A stretch of DNA of 64,000 bases from Phaeocystidibacter luteus (GCF_008933115.1 NZ_WBVO01000001.1:372001-436000), one strand, 5' to 3'. Shown: positions 54,501 to 62,731, counted from the first letter of the stretch. The notes: a model not told the origin generated them from the letters alone. Numbers and translations are program-made.

Positions 54501-57219
54501 CTGTGGAGCCGACACACTTTGCGTTAACCTACCTTCCACATTCTTTGATTTATCGACTATTTCCCCACTTGGAGGAAATATCACTGCATGGGAATGGGAT
54601 ATGAATGCTGATGGAATTACAGATTATTCTACCGATACAGCCATTCACACCTTCATCGACTCGGGTTTTGTAGACGTTCAGTTGATTGTTGAAACTGAGT
54701 ACGGTTGTAGAGATACGCTTGTCAAAACATATTACGTTCAAACACCGCCGAATGCTGATTTCGTTCTAGACACAAACTACGGTTGTGGTCCACTTCAAGT
54801 GAATGCAACGAATCAAAGTACGGGTACCATCACTTCTCACGCGTGGGTGGTATATGCGATTAACGATGCAGGAAATCGAGTAATCCTACACACTTCAAAC
54901 ACCAGCGGTTCCGGCAACATTCCAACCTTCCAACCGAGCAACATCCGAGACACGACCTATTACATCGAACTAACGGTTGGCAACTGCTGTGGATTTGACA
55001 CGATTACAAGAACCGCCACGGTTAGATCTAACCCAAGCGCTGGTATACTTCCAGATCAATTCATCGGTTGTTCACCTATGCCGGTGGAATTCCAGCTCGA
55101 CGGTCAGGTAAATGGCAGTCCAGATTACGTGGTGATTCATTATGGCGACGGCACTATTGATACGGTGTACAGAACTCCACTCATTCTACCGAATGGCGAC
55201 ACGACGTTTATTTGGGGAGCTCAGACGCACCAATACACTTATGCGGGTCCGAATTTAGACACAGTTTACACCGTTCGTCAATACGTTTACAACCCATGCG
55301 GCATCGATAGCACATCGGTGAATATAACGGTGAGACGGGCAACGGTAAATGCATTTATTGACGCTAGTCCGCGCCAAGGCTGTGCGCCGCTGACCGTAAC
55401 ATTCGCCAACGCCAGTTTCCGTGCTCAGAACTTTACATGGTGTTTGGACTATGACACAATTACGGGCAATTGCACGCAACCAGCGGTTGGAGATACAATC
55501 GTGTACACTTACAATCAGCCGGGCACGTACACCGTGGCCCTCTTTGCCAACGACAACTGTACGTTCGACACAACCTTTGTTACCATTGAGGTATACGAAA
55601 CCCCGAACGTTCAATTCACGGCCAACGATGTATGTCAGGGTGACTCAACGACCTTTGTCAACAATACGGTTGCCAACTCGGCCTTTATCAGCTCTTACAG
55701 TTGGGACTTCGGCGATGGGAATACGAGTTTCCTTGTCAACCCTCAACATTTATACTCGAATCCAGGGGTCTATACCGTCACGTTAATTGTCAACACCACT
55801 GATGGTTGTCCAGATACCGCTGTACAAAACGTCGTCGTTCACCCTGGTCCAGTTGTAGATTTCGTTCCTGTAGACCTTTGCTTGAATGAACAACCATTTA
55901 CGTTTGACAACCTTACGGACACTCTTCAAACGCCGCTTTCTGGAACGCTTTGGAACTTTGGTGATGGTAATACCAGCACGGATTATGAGCCAACGCATTC
56001 GTATGCCGCTCCTGGAGTGTATGATGTAACATTGGTGCATACTACCTCGAACGGCTGTATTGACAGCATTACCTATCAGGCAGTAATCAACGCTCTTCCT
56101 ACTGCAGCGTTCGATACGGTTAAAACATCCACAGGCTCATGTGGCGCACCGCAGAGTTTTGATTTTGTAAACAACAGCGTGGGTGCTGATCGCTACTTGT
56201 GGGACTTTGACTTAGCCAACCCAGGTTCGCTTACCGATTCGGTTGAGAACCCAAGCTTTACGTTTACAAACCCAGGTGTTTACGACATACGATTGATAGT
56301 TGAAAGCAACGCTGGATGTACAGATACCGCCTTCTCACAGGTCATCGTCTCGCCTTACCCTACGGCTTCCTTTAATGTAGATACTACCTACGGTTGTGCT
56401 CCTCTAACTGTAGCCTTTACAAGCTCGAGCTCATTTAACTTCCCACTGGGTTCAATTGAAACGTACTATTGGGACTTCGGAGATGGAACCACTGCTACAA
56501 CTCAGGTAGGCGGAGTTACGCATACGTACAACGATCCTGGCTTCTACACAGTGAGTCTTGTTGTTGAAACCAGCTTTGGGTGTACTGACACGTTCACGGT
56601 AACCAATCTAATTTCGGTGTATCCTCAGCCTGTGGCCGACTTTACCTTCCAGATTAATAGTGATGGAACGGTGCAATTCTTCAATCAATCGACGCTAGTT
56701 GATGGCAACACTACCTATCGCTGGGACTTTGGAGATGGCACGGCAAGTTTAGAGGAGAATCCGATTCACAGCTACCGTGGATTGAGATACGAGAGAGATC
56801 TTCAGTTTGAAGTATGCTTACTTGTGGATAACCCTTACGGATGTCCGGATAGTATTTGCTACTCGGTTGAACTACTTGCTTACAGACTAGAAGTGCCGAA
56901 CGCCTTTGCTCCAGACTTGCTGAATGTAGGAGATGGAAACGTGTTCTTGCCTAAAGGAAACAACATCGCAGAATACCGATTAGAAGTGTTTGATGCGTAC
57001 GGTAACTTGGTTTTTGAAACCACGGAATTGAGTTCAGAAGAAGGTATTCCAACTGAACCTTGGAATGGCACCTTTATGAATGAAGGTACAGATGAACTAC
57101 CTTCAGGTGCTTATGTGTGGAAGATACAAGCCGTATTTATTGACGGTTACATCTGGCCTGGTAAGCGATATGATGATGGAAGAGTATTGAGATTTGGAAC
57201 AGTTACGCTCATACGTTAA
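48574..57219 (+). CDS. Giant SprB-like surface adhesin with PKD repeats and T9SS type B (gliding motility) C-terminal domain
   Basis: A 2881-residue exported protein. A signal peptide (~residues 1-31) is followed by tandem Ig/PKD-like modules, most with one cysteine pair. Early modules resemble SprB/PKD-like repeats (DAGPD starts); later ones have the PKD signature WDFGDG or variants near residues 1917, 2377, 2460, 2632 and 2717. Two modules near residues 1350 and 1800 are near-duplicates. The final ~105 residues (VPNAFAPDLLN, FDAYGNLVFET, PSGAYVWKI) form the gliding motility-associated sorting domain. SprB-type adhesins move along the cell surface and need T9SS and SprF. The frame is uninterrupted. 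Adhesin function is inferred. Confidence 0.93.
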   Translation: MLTARTYTTYRSLRWFILLVSLSLSSAIFGQTLLPISTPAATNDTLRICEQTIVTYQSLEFGFNNPIIIWSFPGGNPTSGGGNGPHNVNYITAGTYYASVTAVDGALIVSDTIWVIVSNNVPTVTYTPPSTNMCSSDAPFLLTGGSPAGGVYSGPGVTNNIFDPEAAGPGTHQICYTYTEPGGCSAQACANFTLTAGPDASISDQDPFTPFANCVAAGGSATYTLSIDNISTTLATNTSYYIDWGDGSAPYTGATLPNGTSHTYTALGNFTITVAVTSANGCSDTNTYNFFNGQNPNVGIGIGSSQGCIPFTLDVPILNTTNNPPGTTYEVEFGDGTVMIFNHPPPDTVSYTYTTTSCGTTDLLGNPNSYYVRIRATNPCGTTQALASPIEISQAPEIDLQANDSTVCVGQSVQLTDLSDSAFYVSGGNCSATYTRDWIVTPATGWTITGDNGPNPTVTFTDTGFYEVCVAIQHPCGNDTACIQICVGDDPDINVQTATNGTCAPMELTMWNNSQFFTSCFPTVSGFVVNGTDSAWSNINGTTLSGDSSIFRFDTSGTYTVSYYAVNDCDSVFWDTTVVVGAEPVVNMPADQLFCELDTINLNPSGGIPNNGAEVDLNNSNLIEYRWHIFPATGWSYTGGTGPNDLRPLVSFTDTGDYTVCLVVETECGIDSACRLISFRTGPSLDISPDTTICYNESAVLGVGVLLGNPPYTYQWETVPPSGFSATTDTIGLFNLTSTTTYQVTVTDSLGCTSDTTVTVTVNPEIIVDAGPDITVCARDSIDLLGTISGGTPPYSFYWSPGGILNDSTRLDPTVAGLFGDTTFVLFVTDSLGCTSSDTIDVSVYQPILYVDAGPDTIYCNTNVVETLQGYSPPGGTWTGTGVVAPDGFNPSVAGTGTHQLIYSFTDVNGCYDEDTVLITVIDPVPPVAGPDTIVCIDSDTIPLSGVPVGGVWTTNGPASILSGNQFIPNVVGTFDLYYTTGYGSCELSDTITITVNDRPDLGGPFTREICSGDSILFIPNSSVASSSIFWNLVQSGGITGADATGTGTIEDTLFNASNQIDTVVYELYAIGPNPTDCEGDTTTLTVIVYPIPNITNPIDSFEICSGDLFTFFPTADVAGTTFDYVTVSMDDSISGGSNGTGNIGDFLTNNFGPPGYVHYQIYAAGPAPTNCVGDTLDVYVLVNPLPVADAGPDLDYCSNDSVQLQANIPGTSTFTWTPTTGLSDPNAQQPFVTITNTGASAITLDYILTVTDTATGCVNTDTVTITINPLPPVDAGPNTAICIGDSITIGTSNNAAYTYQWFIPGNPVFATSGTVSVMPVITTTYRLIQTDTATSCLDSSDVTITVIAAPVAGFVASPDSGCAPLNVSFTDTSTVGVSHNWYVNGQLFSNQQNPNIILNNTSNDVDSIYTIQLIITSGSGCSDTTEQNIVVHPNPDASFNLPTPFCAPDSISASFTGGAQTGSTFQWGASSPSVQIFNGNDSLASFVFPDFQGTFDSTYTIWLVITSPNGCVDSTAQNVTVYARPTAGFSIPSNDCGPSSVTVSSIASGTAITYGYSVIPSTGVVISDPAAANPTITFPASTSDSVVYTVYQSVIDSRGCADYDSASFTIYPTPTAGFTTALSDSCSPFTVDFSNISTPNQTGMDTSSMTFSWVFGNGQVSSATNPTTTYTNNGTSDTSFVVRLIATNAFGCVDTVYDTITVHPDPIAQFSGSPLTVCAPFTIDSSVVNITLYPDANSQYIWQVVDPNTGTVLAGYNGPFALSHTLLNDGDTIIVRLITTSPFGCADDTAEVTFSTIEDPVAGFIATPDSGCAPLNVAITDTSTAGVSHEWYLDGVLVSNAQNPNLVLTNTSNAFDSTYTLQLIVTSGSGCSDTTEQNLVVWANPVASFLATEVCGGEATVFNDQSVGTQSIVAWAWDFGDSQTDTVQNPTHLYSSPGVYVASLTITDARGCTHTVSDTVIVRPRPVADFDANGTCGADTLCVNLPSTFFDLSTISPLGGNITAWEWDMNADGITDYSTDTAIHTFIDSGFVDVQLIVETEYGCRDTLVKTYYVQTPPNADFVLDTNYGCGPLQVNATNQSTGTITSHAWVVYAINDAGNRVILHTSNTSGSGNIPTFQPSNIRDTTYYIELTVGNCCGFDTITRTATVRSNPSAGILPDQFIGCSPMPVEFQLDGQVNGSPDYVVIHYGDGTIDTVYRTPLILPNGDTTFIWGAQTHQYTYAGPNLDTVYTVRQYVYNPCGIDSTSVNITVRRATVNAFIDASPRQGCAPLTVTFANASFRAQNFTWCLDYDTITGNCTQPAVGDTIVYTYNQPGTYTVALFANDNCTFDTTFVTIEVYETPNVQFTANDVCQGDSTTFVNNTVANSAFISSYSWDFGDGNTSFLVNPQHLYSNPGVYTVTLIVNTTDGCPDTAVQNVVVHPGPVVDFVPVDLCLNEQPFTFDNLTDTLQTPLSGTLWNFGDGNTSTDYEPTHSYAAPGVYDVTLVHTTSNGCIDSITYQAVINALPTAAFDTVKTSTGSCGAPQSFDFVNNSVGADRYLWDFDLANPGSLTDSVENPSFTFTNPGVYDIRLIVESNAGCTDTAFSQVIVSPYPTASFNVDTTYGCAPLTVAFTSSSSFNFPLGSIETYYWDFGDGTTATTQVGGVTHTYNDPGFYTVSLVVETSFGCTDTFTVTNLISVYPQPVADFTFQINSDGTVQFFNQSTLVDGNTTYRWDFGDGTASLEENPIHSYRGLRYERDLQFEVCLLVDNPYGCPDSICYSVELLAYRLEVPNAFAPDLLNVGDGNVFLPKGNNIAEYRLEVFDAYGNLVFETTELSSEEGIPTEPWNGTFMNEGTDELPSGAYVWKIQAVFIDGYIWPGKRYDDGRVLRFGTVTLIR

Positions 57220-58306
57220 GTCTGCCCTCCTTGTGTTGGCCGTGTGCGCAGCGTATTCCGCTGAGGCACAGGATCCGGCATTCTCACTATTCAACATCAA
57301 CCAACTTTACCTCAACCCGGCGTTTACGGGTGGTAAAGGCGATTTGAGTGTTGGACTGAACAGCCGCGCACAATGGACACGTGTACCGAGTAGGTTTCAA
57401 ACGAACATGGCTTACATTCAGGGCGGTTGTCCAAATTGGAACTTGGGACTAGGCCTTCGTTTGTTTGACGACACCGAGGGTGAAGGCTATATGCGAAACA
57501 CCAATGTTGCAGGTCTGGTAGCTGTTCACTTACCTGGACGATTCGGACGAAGCTTGCGCGCCACTCGAAACAAAAAGTATATCCTGAGTTTTGGATTGCA
57601 GCTAGCGGTAGGACAACGCCGATTGAATTGGGATGACCTTGTTTTCTCTGATCAATTAGACCCTTACTTAGGAATGTATGTAAATCAAAGTCAGGTTAAC
57701 CCTCAAAACGAGGTCAGCAACTTTGTCTTCGACATGGGGGTTGGTACCCGTTTCCGTTTTGCGTTTGGGAACAGAGGTAGTTATGCAAGCATGGGCGTTG
57801 CGGCCTTCCACATCAATCAGCCGGTTGAATCCTTCTTCAACATGGAAACTCGCCTACTTCCTCGATATACAGGCTATTTCTACACCCACTTCCAGACCAG
57901 TAAGTTTACCAATAACCCGCATTACCTCAGTATTGGGTGGGTTATGGATCATCAGCAGGTATTGCGCACAAATACGCTGAACATGAATTACGATGTGATG
58001 AGTAATTTGATGATGGGTATCGCCTACCGAAAGAAGCATGTCTTCATGGTAGATAACGACTACGATTCGTTCATTCTCAGCTTCATGTACACCATTGGTA
58101 ACTTGACGTTAGGGTACAGCTACGATTTCACGCTGCCAAATTTGGGATTGGAGAATACGGCAGGCACACATGAAATCGGCATCATTTACAACTTCAAGGG
58201 CACGTCTTTCTGCAAGAAAGGAGCACGTCGAGCGCGTTCTATCGACTGTTATGATTTGGACTTGAAGAGGGCCGATCGATCAAATTGGAGTATCTGGCGA
58301 CCGTGA
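57194..58306 (+). CDS. PorP/SprF family type IX secretion membrane protein
   Basis: A 370-residue outer-membrane protein of the PorP/SprF family. A signal peptide ends near AEAQ, and the mature start DPAFSLFNINQLYLNPAFTG is the hallmark of the family. A series of beta strands follows, ending TAGTHEIGIIYNF plus a basic cysteine-containing tail. The only suitable start is a TTG at 57194, 26 bp inside the adhesin gene, so translation is coupled. In Flavobacterium SprF is required to secrete SprB, and such pairs sit side by side, which supports the assignment of the upstream gene. Confidence 0.92.
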   Translation: MEQLRSYVKSALLVLAVCAAYSAEAQDPAFSLFNINQLYLNPAFTGGKGDLSVGLNSRAQWTRVPSRFQTNMAYIQGGCPNWNLGLGLRLFDDTEGEGYMRNTNVAGLVAVHLPGRFGRSLRATRNKKYILSFGLQLAVGQRRLNWDDLVFSDQLDPYLGMYVNQSQVNPQNEVSNFVFDMGVGTRFRFAFGNRGSYASMGVAAFHINQPVESFFNMETRLLPRYTGYFYTHFQTSKFTNNPHYLSIGWVMDHQQVLRTNTLNMNYDVMSNLMMGIAYRKKHVFMVDNDYDSFILSFMYTIGNLTLGYSYDFTLPNLGLENTAGTHEIGIIYNFKGTSFCKKGARRARSIDCYDLDLKRADRSNWSIWRP

Positions 58307-58355
58307 CACGTTGAAATCCCTCTAATTGCTTTCGGGTATTTGTATCTTTCACCCG

Positions 58356-58934
58356 ATGAAAGGCGTAATCTACTTTTTACTACGGTTCGGACTCACTTGG
58401 TTGGGTCTTTCCTTTTTGTACTCTTCCGTATTCATACACAAATACGATACGGCTGAGCCTCCCGTAACGGATCCGATTACGAGGTATATCGTCCATCAAA
58501 CTGCCACGGCCGCGGAGCTCTTCGGGTATGAAGTAGAAATCTTGTACGACCATCACCTCACCTATCCAACTGAGGATGAGCAAACGATGGATTCCCTGTA
58601 CTTCAACGACACCTACGCTGTAAGTGTAGAGGAAGGCTGCAATGCCATTAGCAATGCCATCATATTCCTCGCATTCATTATTGGTTTTGGAGGAAGATGG
58701 AAAGCCTTGATATGGTTCATCCCCATGGGATTAGCCTTTATTCATGTGGCGAATATCACGCGGATTCTTCTATTGGGTGTTTTAAATGTGGATTATGGAG
58801 GTGAAGGCTTTCACTTCTTCCATAAGTACCTTTTCACGGCTTTTCTATACGGAGCCATTTTCATACTGTGGGTTTGGTGGGTGAATAAGTACGGCGGTAC
58901 CGTGAAAACTGAGGAAGATGAAACTACTGCCTGA
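58356..58934 (+). CDS. xrtF: Exosortase family protein XrtF
   Basis: A 192-residue membrane protein with about five helices. The exosortase catalytic residues are visible: Cys in VEEGCNAISNAI, Arg in ANITRILLLGVLN, and His in FHFFHKYLFTAF. The pattern and size fit XrtF of flavobacteria, a transpeptidase-like protease for a still unknown sorting signal. The ATG at 58356 is preferred to a TTG ten codons upstream. Its 3' end overlaps the XrtF-associated gene by 17 bp. It follows the SprF gene by 49 bp, so the adhesin, SprF and XrtF may be expressed together. Confidence 0.9.
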   Translation: MKGVIYFLLRFGLTWLGLSFLYSSVFIHKYDTAEPPVTDPITRYIVHQTATAAELFGYEVEILYDHHLTYPTEDEQTMDSLYFNDTYAVSVEEGCNAISNAIIFLAFIIGFGGRWKALIWFIPMGLAFIHVANITRILLLGVLNVDYGGEGFHFFHKYLFTAFLYGAIFILWVWWVNKYGGTVKTEEDETTA

Positions 58935-59388
58935 GTTCATTCGTCCGAATTGGAAAGTGCTTATCCTTGGCTTCCTCGGACTATGCACGGTATATGTACT
59001 CAAGCATCAATTGAACGTATGGGCATGGTTGCATGGGGAGCATCGGGTGTTCTACGACACTACAGAGAACCTGACTTCGTTCCCCGCTGGCGAAGTAATT
59101 TTGAATAAATCGGTGAGATACCTGTTGAACGACCTGTTCAGCATCATGATTATCCACGGAATATTTCAAAACCAGAGGTACACAAAGTTTGCCTTTGGAC
59201 TCTTGCTTTTTGGAATGCTCGTTTTACTTCCGCTCTATTTCCTACTGGTATACTATGCGCCGGATGGCTACACGTCTATGGTAGCGAACGTTCATCGAAT
59301 CGTGCTCAACCCAGTACTGATGATGCTATTGATTCCATACCTGTACCATATGGAGCGACAAAAGAATGAAAAAAAGGGAGCCAGCTGA
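58918..59388 (+). CDS. Exosortase F system-associated membrane protein
   Basis: A 156-residue membrane protein with an N-terminal helix (VLILGFLGLCTVYVL) and about three further helices (FAFGLLLFGMLVLLPLYFLLVYY and others), the pattern of the small partner that follows xrtF in flavobacteria. The VRYLLNDLFSIMIIHGIFQ segment is typical. Its role is unknown; it may help XrtF find substrates. It starts inside xrtF, and its stop lies within the stem of the minus-strand terminator of the next gene. Confidence 0.87.
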   Translation: MKLLPEFIRPNWKVLILGFLGLCTVYVLKHQLNVWAWLHGEHRVFYDTTENLTSFPAGEVILNKSVRYLLNDLFSIMIIHGIFQNQRYTKFAFGLLLFGMLVLLPLYFLLVYYAPDGYTSMVANVHRIVLNPVLMMLLIPYLYHMERQKNEKKGAS

Positions 59389-59400
59389 GCTAACTCCCTT
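59369..59400 (-). terminator. Rho-independent terminator of the barrel gene ending at 59450
   Basis: On the minus strand AAGGGAG (59400-59394), an inner AGCT/AGCT stem, CTCCCTT (59380-59374) and a run of seven T form an intrinsic terminator. It overlaps the 3' end of the plus-strand XrtF partner gene. Confidence 0.75.
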
Positions 59401-59449
59401 CACCCCCCTCAGGGCTAACCAATTGCGATAGAATTGGCACGAAAAAGCT

Positions 59450-60100
59450 TTAGAAGAGTCGATAAGACCCACCCAGCATAGCGTAAACTGGCCAGTCTTC
59501 TCCATCTCCAATTCCAGATACACCATCTAGGTAGTCATTCCCAGTGTACTGAACGCCTCCAACGAGGGTGATTGACCAATGGTCATCAAAATAGTACTGC
59601 ATTCCGCTTCCAAACTCCAGCGCACCGGCTTGAGCCGAACGCGTTTCCGAAAGTTGTGTCTTGTTCGACGATCCGAATCCTTTAGCTCCGTAAGCCGTGC
59701 TCTGATAGTTCATCGCGTGAAAGCCAACACCAAAGTGTGACCAAATGAGAAAGGAGCGACGGCGCTTGTAAAAGTTCGCCGGAGTATTGTAGTAGTATCG
59801 CATGCTCATCATCACAGAGAAGTCGTTTCCTTCTGCACGATATTCCTGAAGCCAACCATTATCTATGGATGGGGTGAGAGACATAGAAGCATATCGGATT
59901 TCGCCTCCATATCTCCAGTGTGGAGCTTCGGCAATGTCCCAAAATGCATTAATAGATGTGATAGATGCTGGAGTAAAACTATACTCTGTGAGCTCTCCTC
60001 TTACGACTTGAACGCCAGTGTAAACACCGAATTCTTGAGCCTGGAGGGGTACTATTCCCAAAATTGAGATAATAGCACCGAACAGTAATTGTCTTTTCAT
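59450..60100 (-). CDS. Outer-membrane beta-barrel protein, paralog of the barrel at 62075
   Basis: A 216-residue exported protein with a signal peptide (MKRQLLFGAIISILGIVPLQAQ). The mature sequence alternates beta strands and ends YAMLGGSYRLF with a terminal phenylalanine, as in outer-membrane barrels. Its C-terminal half matches the gene at 62075-62731: G-QYYF, then a YLDG segment and a terminal glycine-rich strand. The two genes flank a Wzi/RemB-like barrel gene. Function is unknown. A 7-bp hairpin lies directly before the ATG. Confidence 0.75.
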   Translation of the reverse strand: MKRQLLFGAIISILGIVPLQAQEFGVYTGVQVVRGELTEYSFTPASITSINAFWDIAEAPHWRYGGEIRYASMSLTPSIDNGWLQEYRAEGNDFSVMMSMRYYYNTPANFYKRRRSFLIWSHFGVGFHAMNYQSTAYGAKGFGSSNKTQLSETRSAQAGALEFGSGMQYYFDDHWSITLVGGVQYTGNDYLDGVSGIGDGEDWPVYAMLGGSYRLF

Positions 60101-60123
60101 GGCAGTAAATGTTTAGTACTGCC
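60101..60123 (-). promoter_or_regulatory. Hairpin directly upstream of the barrel gene start
   Basis: GGCAGTA (60101-60107) and TACTGCC (60117-60123) pair perfectly around a 9-base loop and touch the ATG of the gene that starts at 60100. A stem here would cover the translation start region of the mRNA. Only the pairing supports it. Confidence 0.35.
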
Positions 60124-60163
60124 AGCAAGTAACGACCCCTCCGTAAACCATGTCGCACGGTTT

Positions 60164-60201
60164 TTCCGTCAGACATGCCTTAATGGAAAGTTCTGACGGA
60201 A
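60164..60201 (-). other. Inverted repeat abutting the Wzi/RemB-like stop codon
   Basis: TTCCGTCAGA (60164-60173) and TCTGACGGAA (60192-60201) are perfect 10-bp arms with an 18-base loop, beginning at the base after the stop codon of the minus-strand gene. There is no T run on that strand, so it may be an RNA-stability or weak termination element. Confidence 0.5.
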
Positions 60202-61929
60202 TTAGATGTCGCTATATGTGCGGAAAATTGTCGTTCTAATGCCGCCTGAAATCCAGGTGTTCGACCCAGACAATTGACCTTGTTCGATGTATGGATATAC
60301 GAGCCCACTTCTAAAGCCCAGCGTGACAAAGGCATCCATTTGCCAAGCTGGATTGATGGTATAGGCCATGGTGGCTCTAGCATTGAGAATTGTCGTGGAA
60401 GGATCATTGCGTGGACCGAAACCGTCATCACTACTACGCGAATCGTATCCAACCCAGAGGTCTGCTCCTTCTCCGTAGTACACGCCATTCTCCAAAATAG
60501 CTAATCCCTTGATGGCATACGAGAAGTGCAATTGCGTTGTCCATCTCTTGTGATACCAAGCTCCACGCAGTACGATCTCTGAAAAGTCGGACCCCAATGG
60601 ATGTGCTATCGGCTGTGAGAAATGCGCATAGTTGGTGAGCACGTTGCGGTGTGTGTAGGTAAACGGACGCACTTCGTTCCATTCGGCAAGGATACTCAAG
60701 CGATCATGTGTTGTGATGTTGTGGTCGAATCGGTATCCCAACTGGTATCCAAACTTATTCAACCAACTTCCATTGTTCTCTCTGAGAGCGGAAAGATTGA
60801 ACTCGTCGAGAACGAACTGACCATATACGGTATGTCCCCCATCGAACTTATAGGATGCGTTCATTCCCAAAAGTGCATTCCCTAAGCGGCTATCGATTTG
60901 ATCTTCTATTGGTCGATAGAAAATGATCGGGTTGAAATAACTGACATCAAGTCCGCCATTCGTGGTATCTGAACCGTAAACAATGGCTTCGTAGAAACTC
61001 AGGTTGAGCTTTTCGGTAACATCCCAGCTCAAGTAGTGGGAAGAGATCCATTTACGCCTGTTCCCAGGATTGAGGTTTACAACATCGCGAGTGTCATACA
61101 TCTGAGTCCAAAGGTTGATGTACTTAAATGGACCAAAAGTGGTTTCAATTCTGAAATATGGATAGTTCAATGCATTATCGCTCAACAAAAGTGAGCGGTA
61201 CCCTTCACCATAGAAAAACTTGCCTTGACCGAGCATGAAGGTGAAGTGCTTATTGGGTGTATAGGCGATATTTCCTGAGGCCCATCGGTGATCCCATCCA
61301 TCTGTCTTAAAAGGCTTGGCTATACCCTGACCAATCATCACCCCTCTTGCGGACACATAACTATCTAAGTACTCTGGTAGAAAAACCTGACTTTCAATGA
61401 GCATGGTTTCAAACCTAAACTGTTGCCCGATTCCTCCTGCTAAACGAGCACCGCGTTGATTTGAGCTAATCGTTCCGTCGGCAATACCGGATTGTACACC
61501 TGCATCCAGGTTCAACACTGGGTCGGCACTAATCCACCAATCGTCGCCAGACATAAAGATGAGATGTTCGTAGAAAAGCTTTCGCTTCCACCATGCGGTT
61601 GGATATTCATCAAAGAGCGGCTCATTAGACCAAGGTGATAGCTTTGCTCCATTGACAACCTCTCTCTCCTCTACGACGGAATATTGTGGCCAAATACTGG
61701 TATGAGATGCATGATCTCGACTGAAGGATAGCGTTCTGTCATCCAAAGTCATGAATTGAGACAACTTGCCTTGAGTCACAGTAGTCTGATCAAGTTTTTC
61801 AACAATATTTCCGGTGGAATTGCGGACTGTTGATTCTGATGTCGCTATAAATGTAGAATCCTCACTTTGAGCATGAAGAGAAATCGTGCTCATCGAGCCA
61901 ACGATAACAAAGAGAAACCATCTTTTCAT
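60202..61929 (-). CDS. Wzi/RemB-like outer-membrane beta-barrel protein
   Basis: A 575-residue exported protein with a signal peptide (MKRWFLFVIVGSMSTISLHAQ). A ~100-residue N-terminal region is followed by a large barrel, seen in alternating strands with many aromatic residues. Its conserved segment QGKFFYGEGYRSLLLSDNA, followed by an FRIETTFGPFKYINLW-type strand, is the pattern of the capsule assembly protein Wzi family. In Flavobacterium a related protein, RemB, supports gliding. The precise role here, capsule attachment or motility, is not decided by sequence. It is followed by a strong inverted repeat and by a paralogous small barrel gene. Confidence 0.8.
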   Translation of the reverse strand: MKRWFLFVIVGSMSTISLHAQSEDSTFIATSESTVRNSTGNIVEKLDQTTVTQGKLSQFMTLDDRTLSFSRDHASHTSIWPQYSVVEEREVVNGAKLSPWSNEPLFDEYPTAWWKRKLFYEHLIFMSGDDWWISADPVLNLDAGVQSGIADGTISSNQRGARLAGGIGQQFRFETMLIESQVFLPEYLDSYVSARGVMIGQGIAKPFKTDGWDHRWASGNIAYTPNKHFTFMLGQGKFFYGEGYRSLLLSDNALNYPYFRIETTFGPFKYINLWTQMYDTRDVVNLNPGNRRKWISSHYLSWDVTEKLNLSFYEAIVYGSDTTNGGLDVSYFNPIIFYRPIEDQIDSRLGNALLGMNASYKFDGGHTVYGQFVLDEFNLSALRENNGSWLNKFGYQLGYRFDHNITTHDRLSILAEWNEVRPFTYTHRNVLTNYAHFSQPIAHPLGSDFSEIVLRGAWYHKRWTTQLHFSYAIKGLAILENGVYYGEGADLWVGYDSRSSDDGFGPRNDPSTTILNARATMAYTINPAWQMDAFVTLGFRSGLVYPYIEQGQLSGSNTWISGGIRTTIFRTYSDI

Positions 61930-62074
61930 AGGTGAAAGATACGATGTTAATCATCTATGAAACTGATTTTCCCGTTTCATCCGTACATGGATGTGTAAGG
62001 AAATTCTGTAAGAAAGAACAGTCGCTCTGTTTATCAATCCTTTAGCAATTTGTGCACATCCAAAACAACCCACT

Positions 62075-62731
62075 ATGAAAAAGACAGCCGCAATTCTATT
62101 CTCTCTCGTAGCCCTCTCGTTTACAGCCAATGCTCAACGTTGGACAGAAGTTGAAGTATATGGCGGTACTTCATTCGTACAAGGAGAAATGCAAGAGAGC
62201 GCTATTGGTTTCAACAGTCTTCGTCCAACCTTTGGCGCAGCTATCCACACCAGAGCGAACAAGAGTAACTTCATGTCATTCGGCGGCTCATTCAACACGT
62301 ATTCCATGAACACCACGTACATGGAAGACAAGAACTGGCTTTCGGGTCATAGTGTTGAAGGGATGGCATACCAAGCACAGCTAAGTATGCGCCTTATCAT
62401 GACAGGCAGAGACGACATGAGATTCATGAAGGGAGCCTTCCTCACGTATTTTGAAGCAGGACTGGGTGCGCACTTCGCATCATTCCGCTCTACTTACCCG
62501 CCGGACGTAATCGTGAAGAAAACAGATATCGATCGCCCAACTCAAACCGTAGTTGCGCCACTGGCTTCTGGCACTTTAGGGTTCCAATACTACTTCAACT
62601 ACAAGATGGGTATCAACTTTAGACTAACTGGACAAGCGGCTGGAACAGATTACCTCGACGGTATTCAAGGAATCACCGACGCAAACGACTACTTAATGTC
62701 GGCCACCCTCGGAATGACATTCGCGCTTTAA
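62075..62731 (+). CDS. Outer-membrane beta-barrel protein, paralog of the barrel at 59450
   Basis: A 218-residue exported protein with a signal peptide (MKKTAAILFSLVALSFTANAQ). The mature part is beta-rich and ends MSATLGMTFAL. It shares with the gene at 59450 the VYGGTSFVQGEM / VYTGVQVVRGEL start, the GFQYYF segment, and the YLDGIQGITDANDY / YLDGVSGIGDGEDW segment. It is divergent from the Wzi/RemB-like gene, and a terminator follows directly. No function is known. Confidence 0.75.
   Translation: MKKTAAILFSLVALSFTANAQRWTEVEVYGGTSFVQGEMQESAIGFNSLRPTFGAAIHTRANKSNFMSFGGSFNTYSMNTTYMEDKNWLSGHSVEGMAYQAQLSMRLIMTGRDDMRFMKGAFLTYFEAGLGAHFASFRSTYPPDVIVKKTDIDRPTQTVVAPLASGTLGFQYYFNYKMGINFRLTGQAAGTDYLDGIQGITDANDYLMSATLGMTFAL

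Noticed and set aside
49000-57000. Many 60-120 residue frames inside the giant adhesin gene
   Set aside because: All lie in other frames of a single uninterrupted 2881-codon gene and mirror its repeats.
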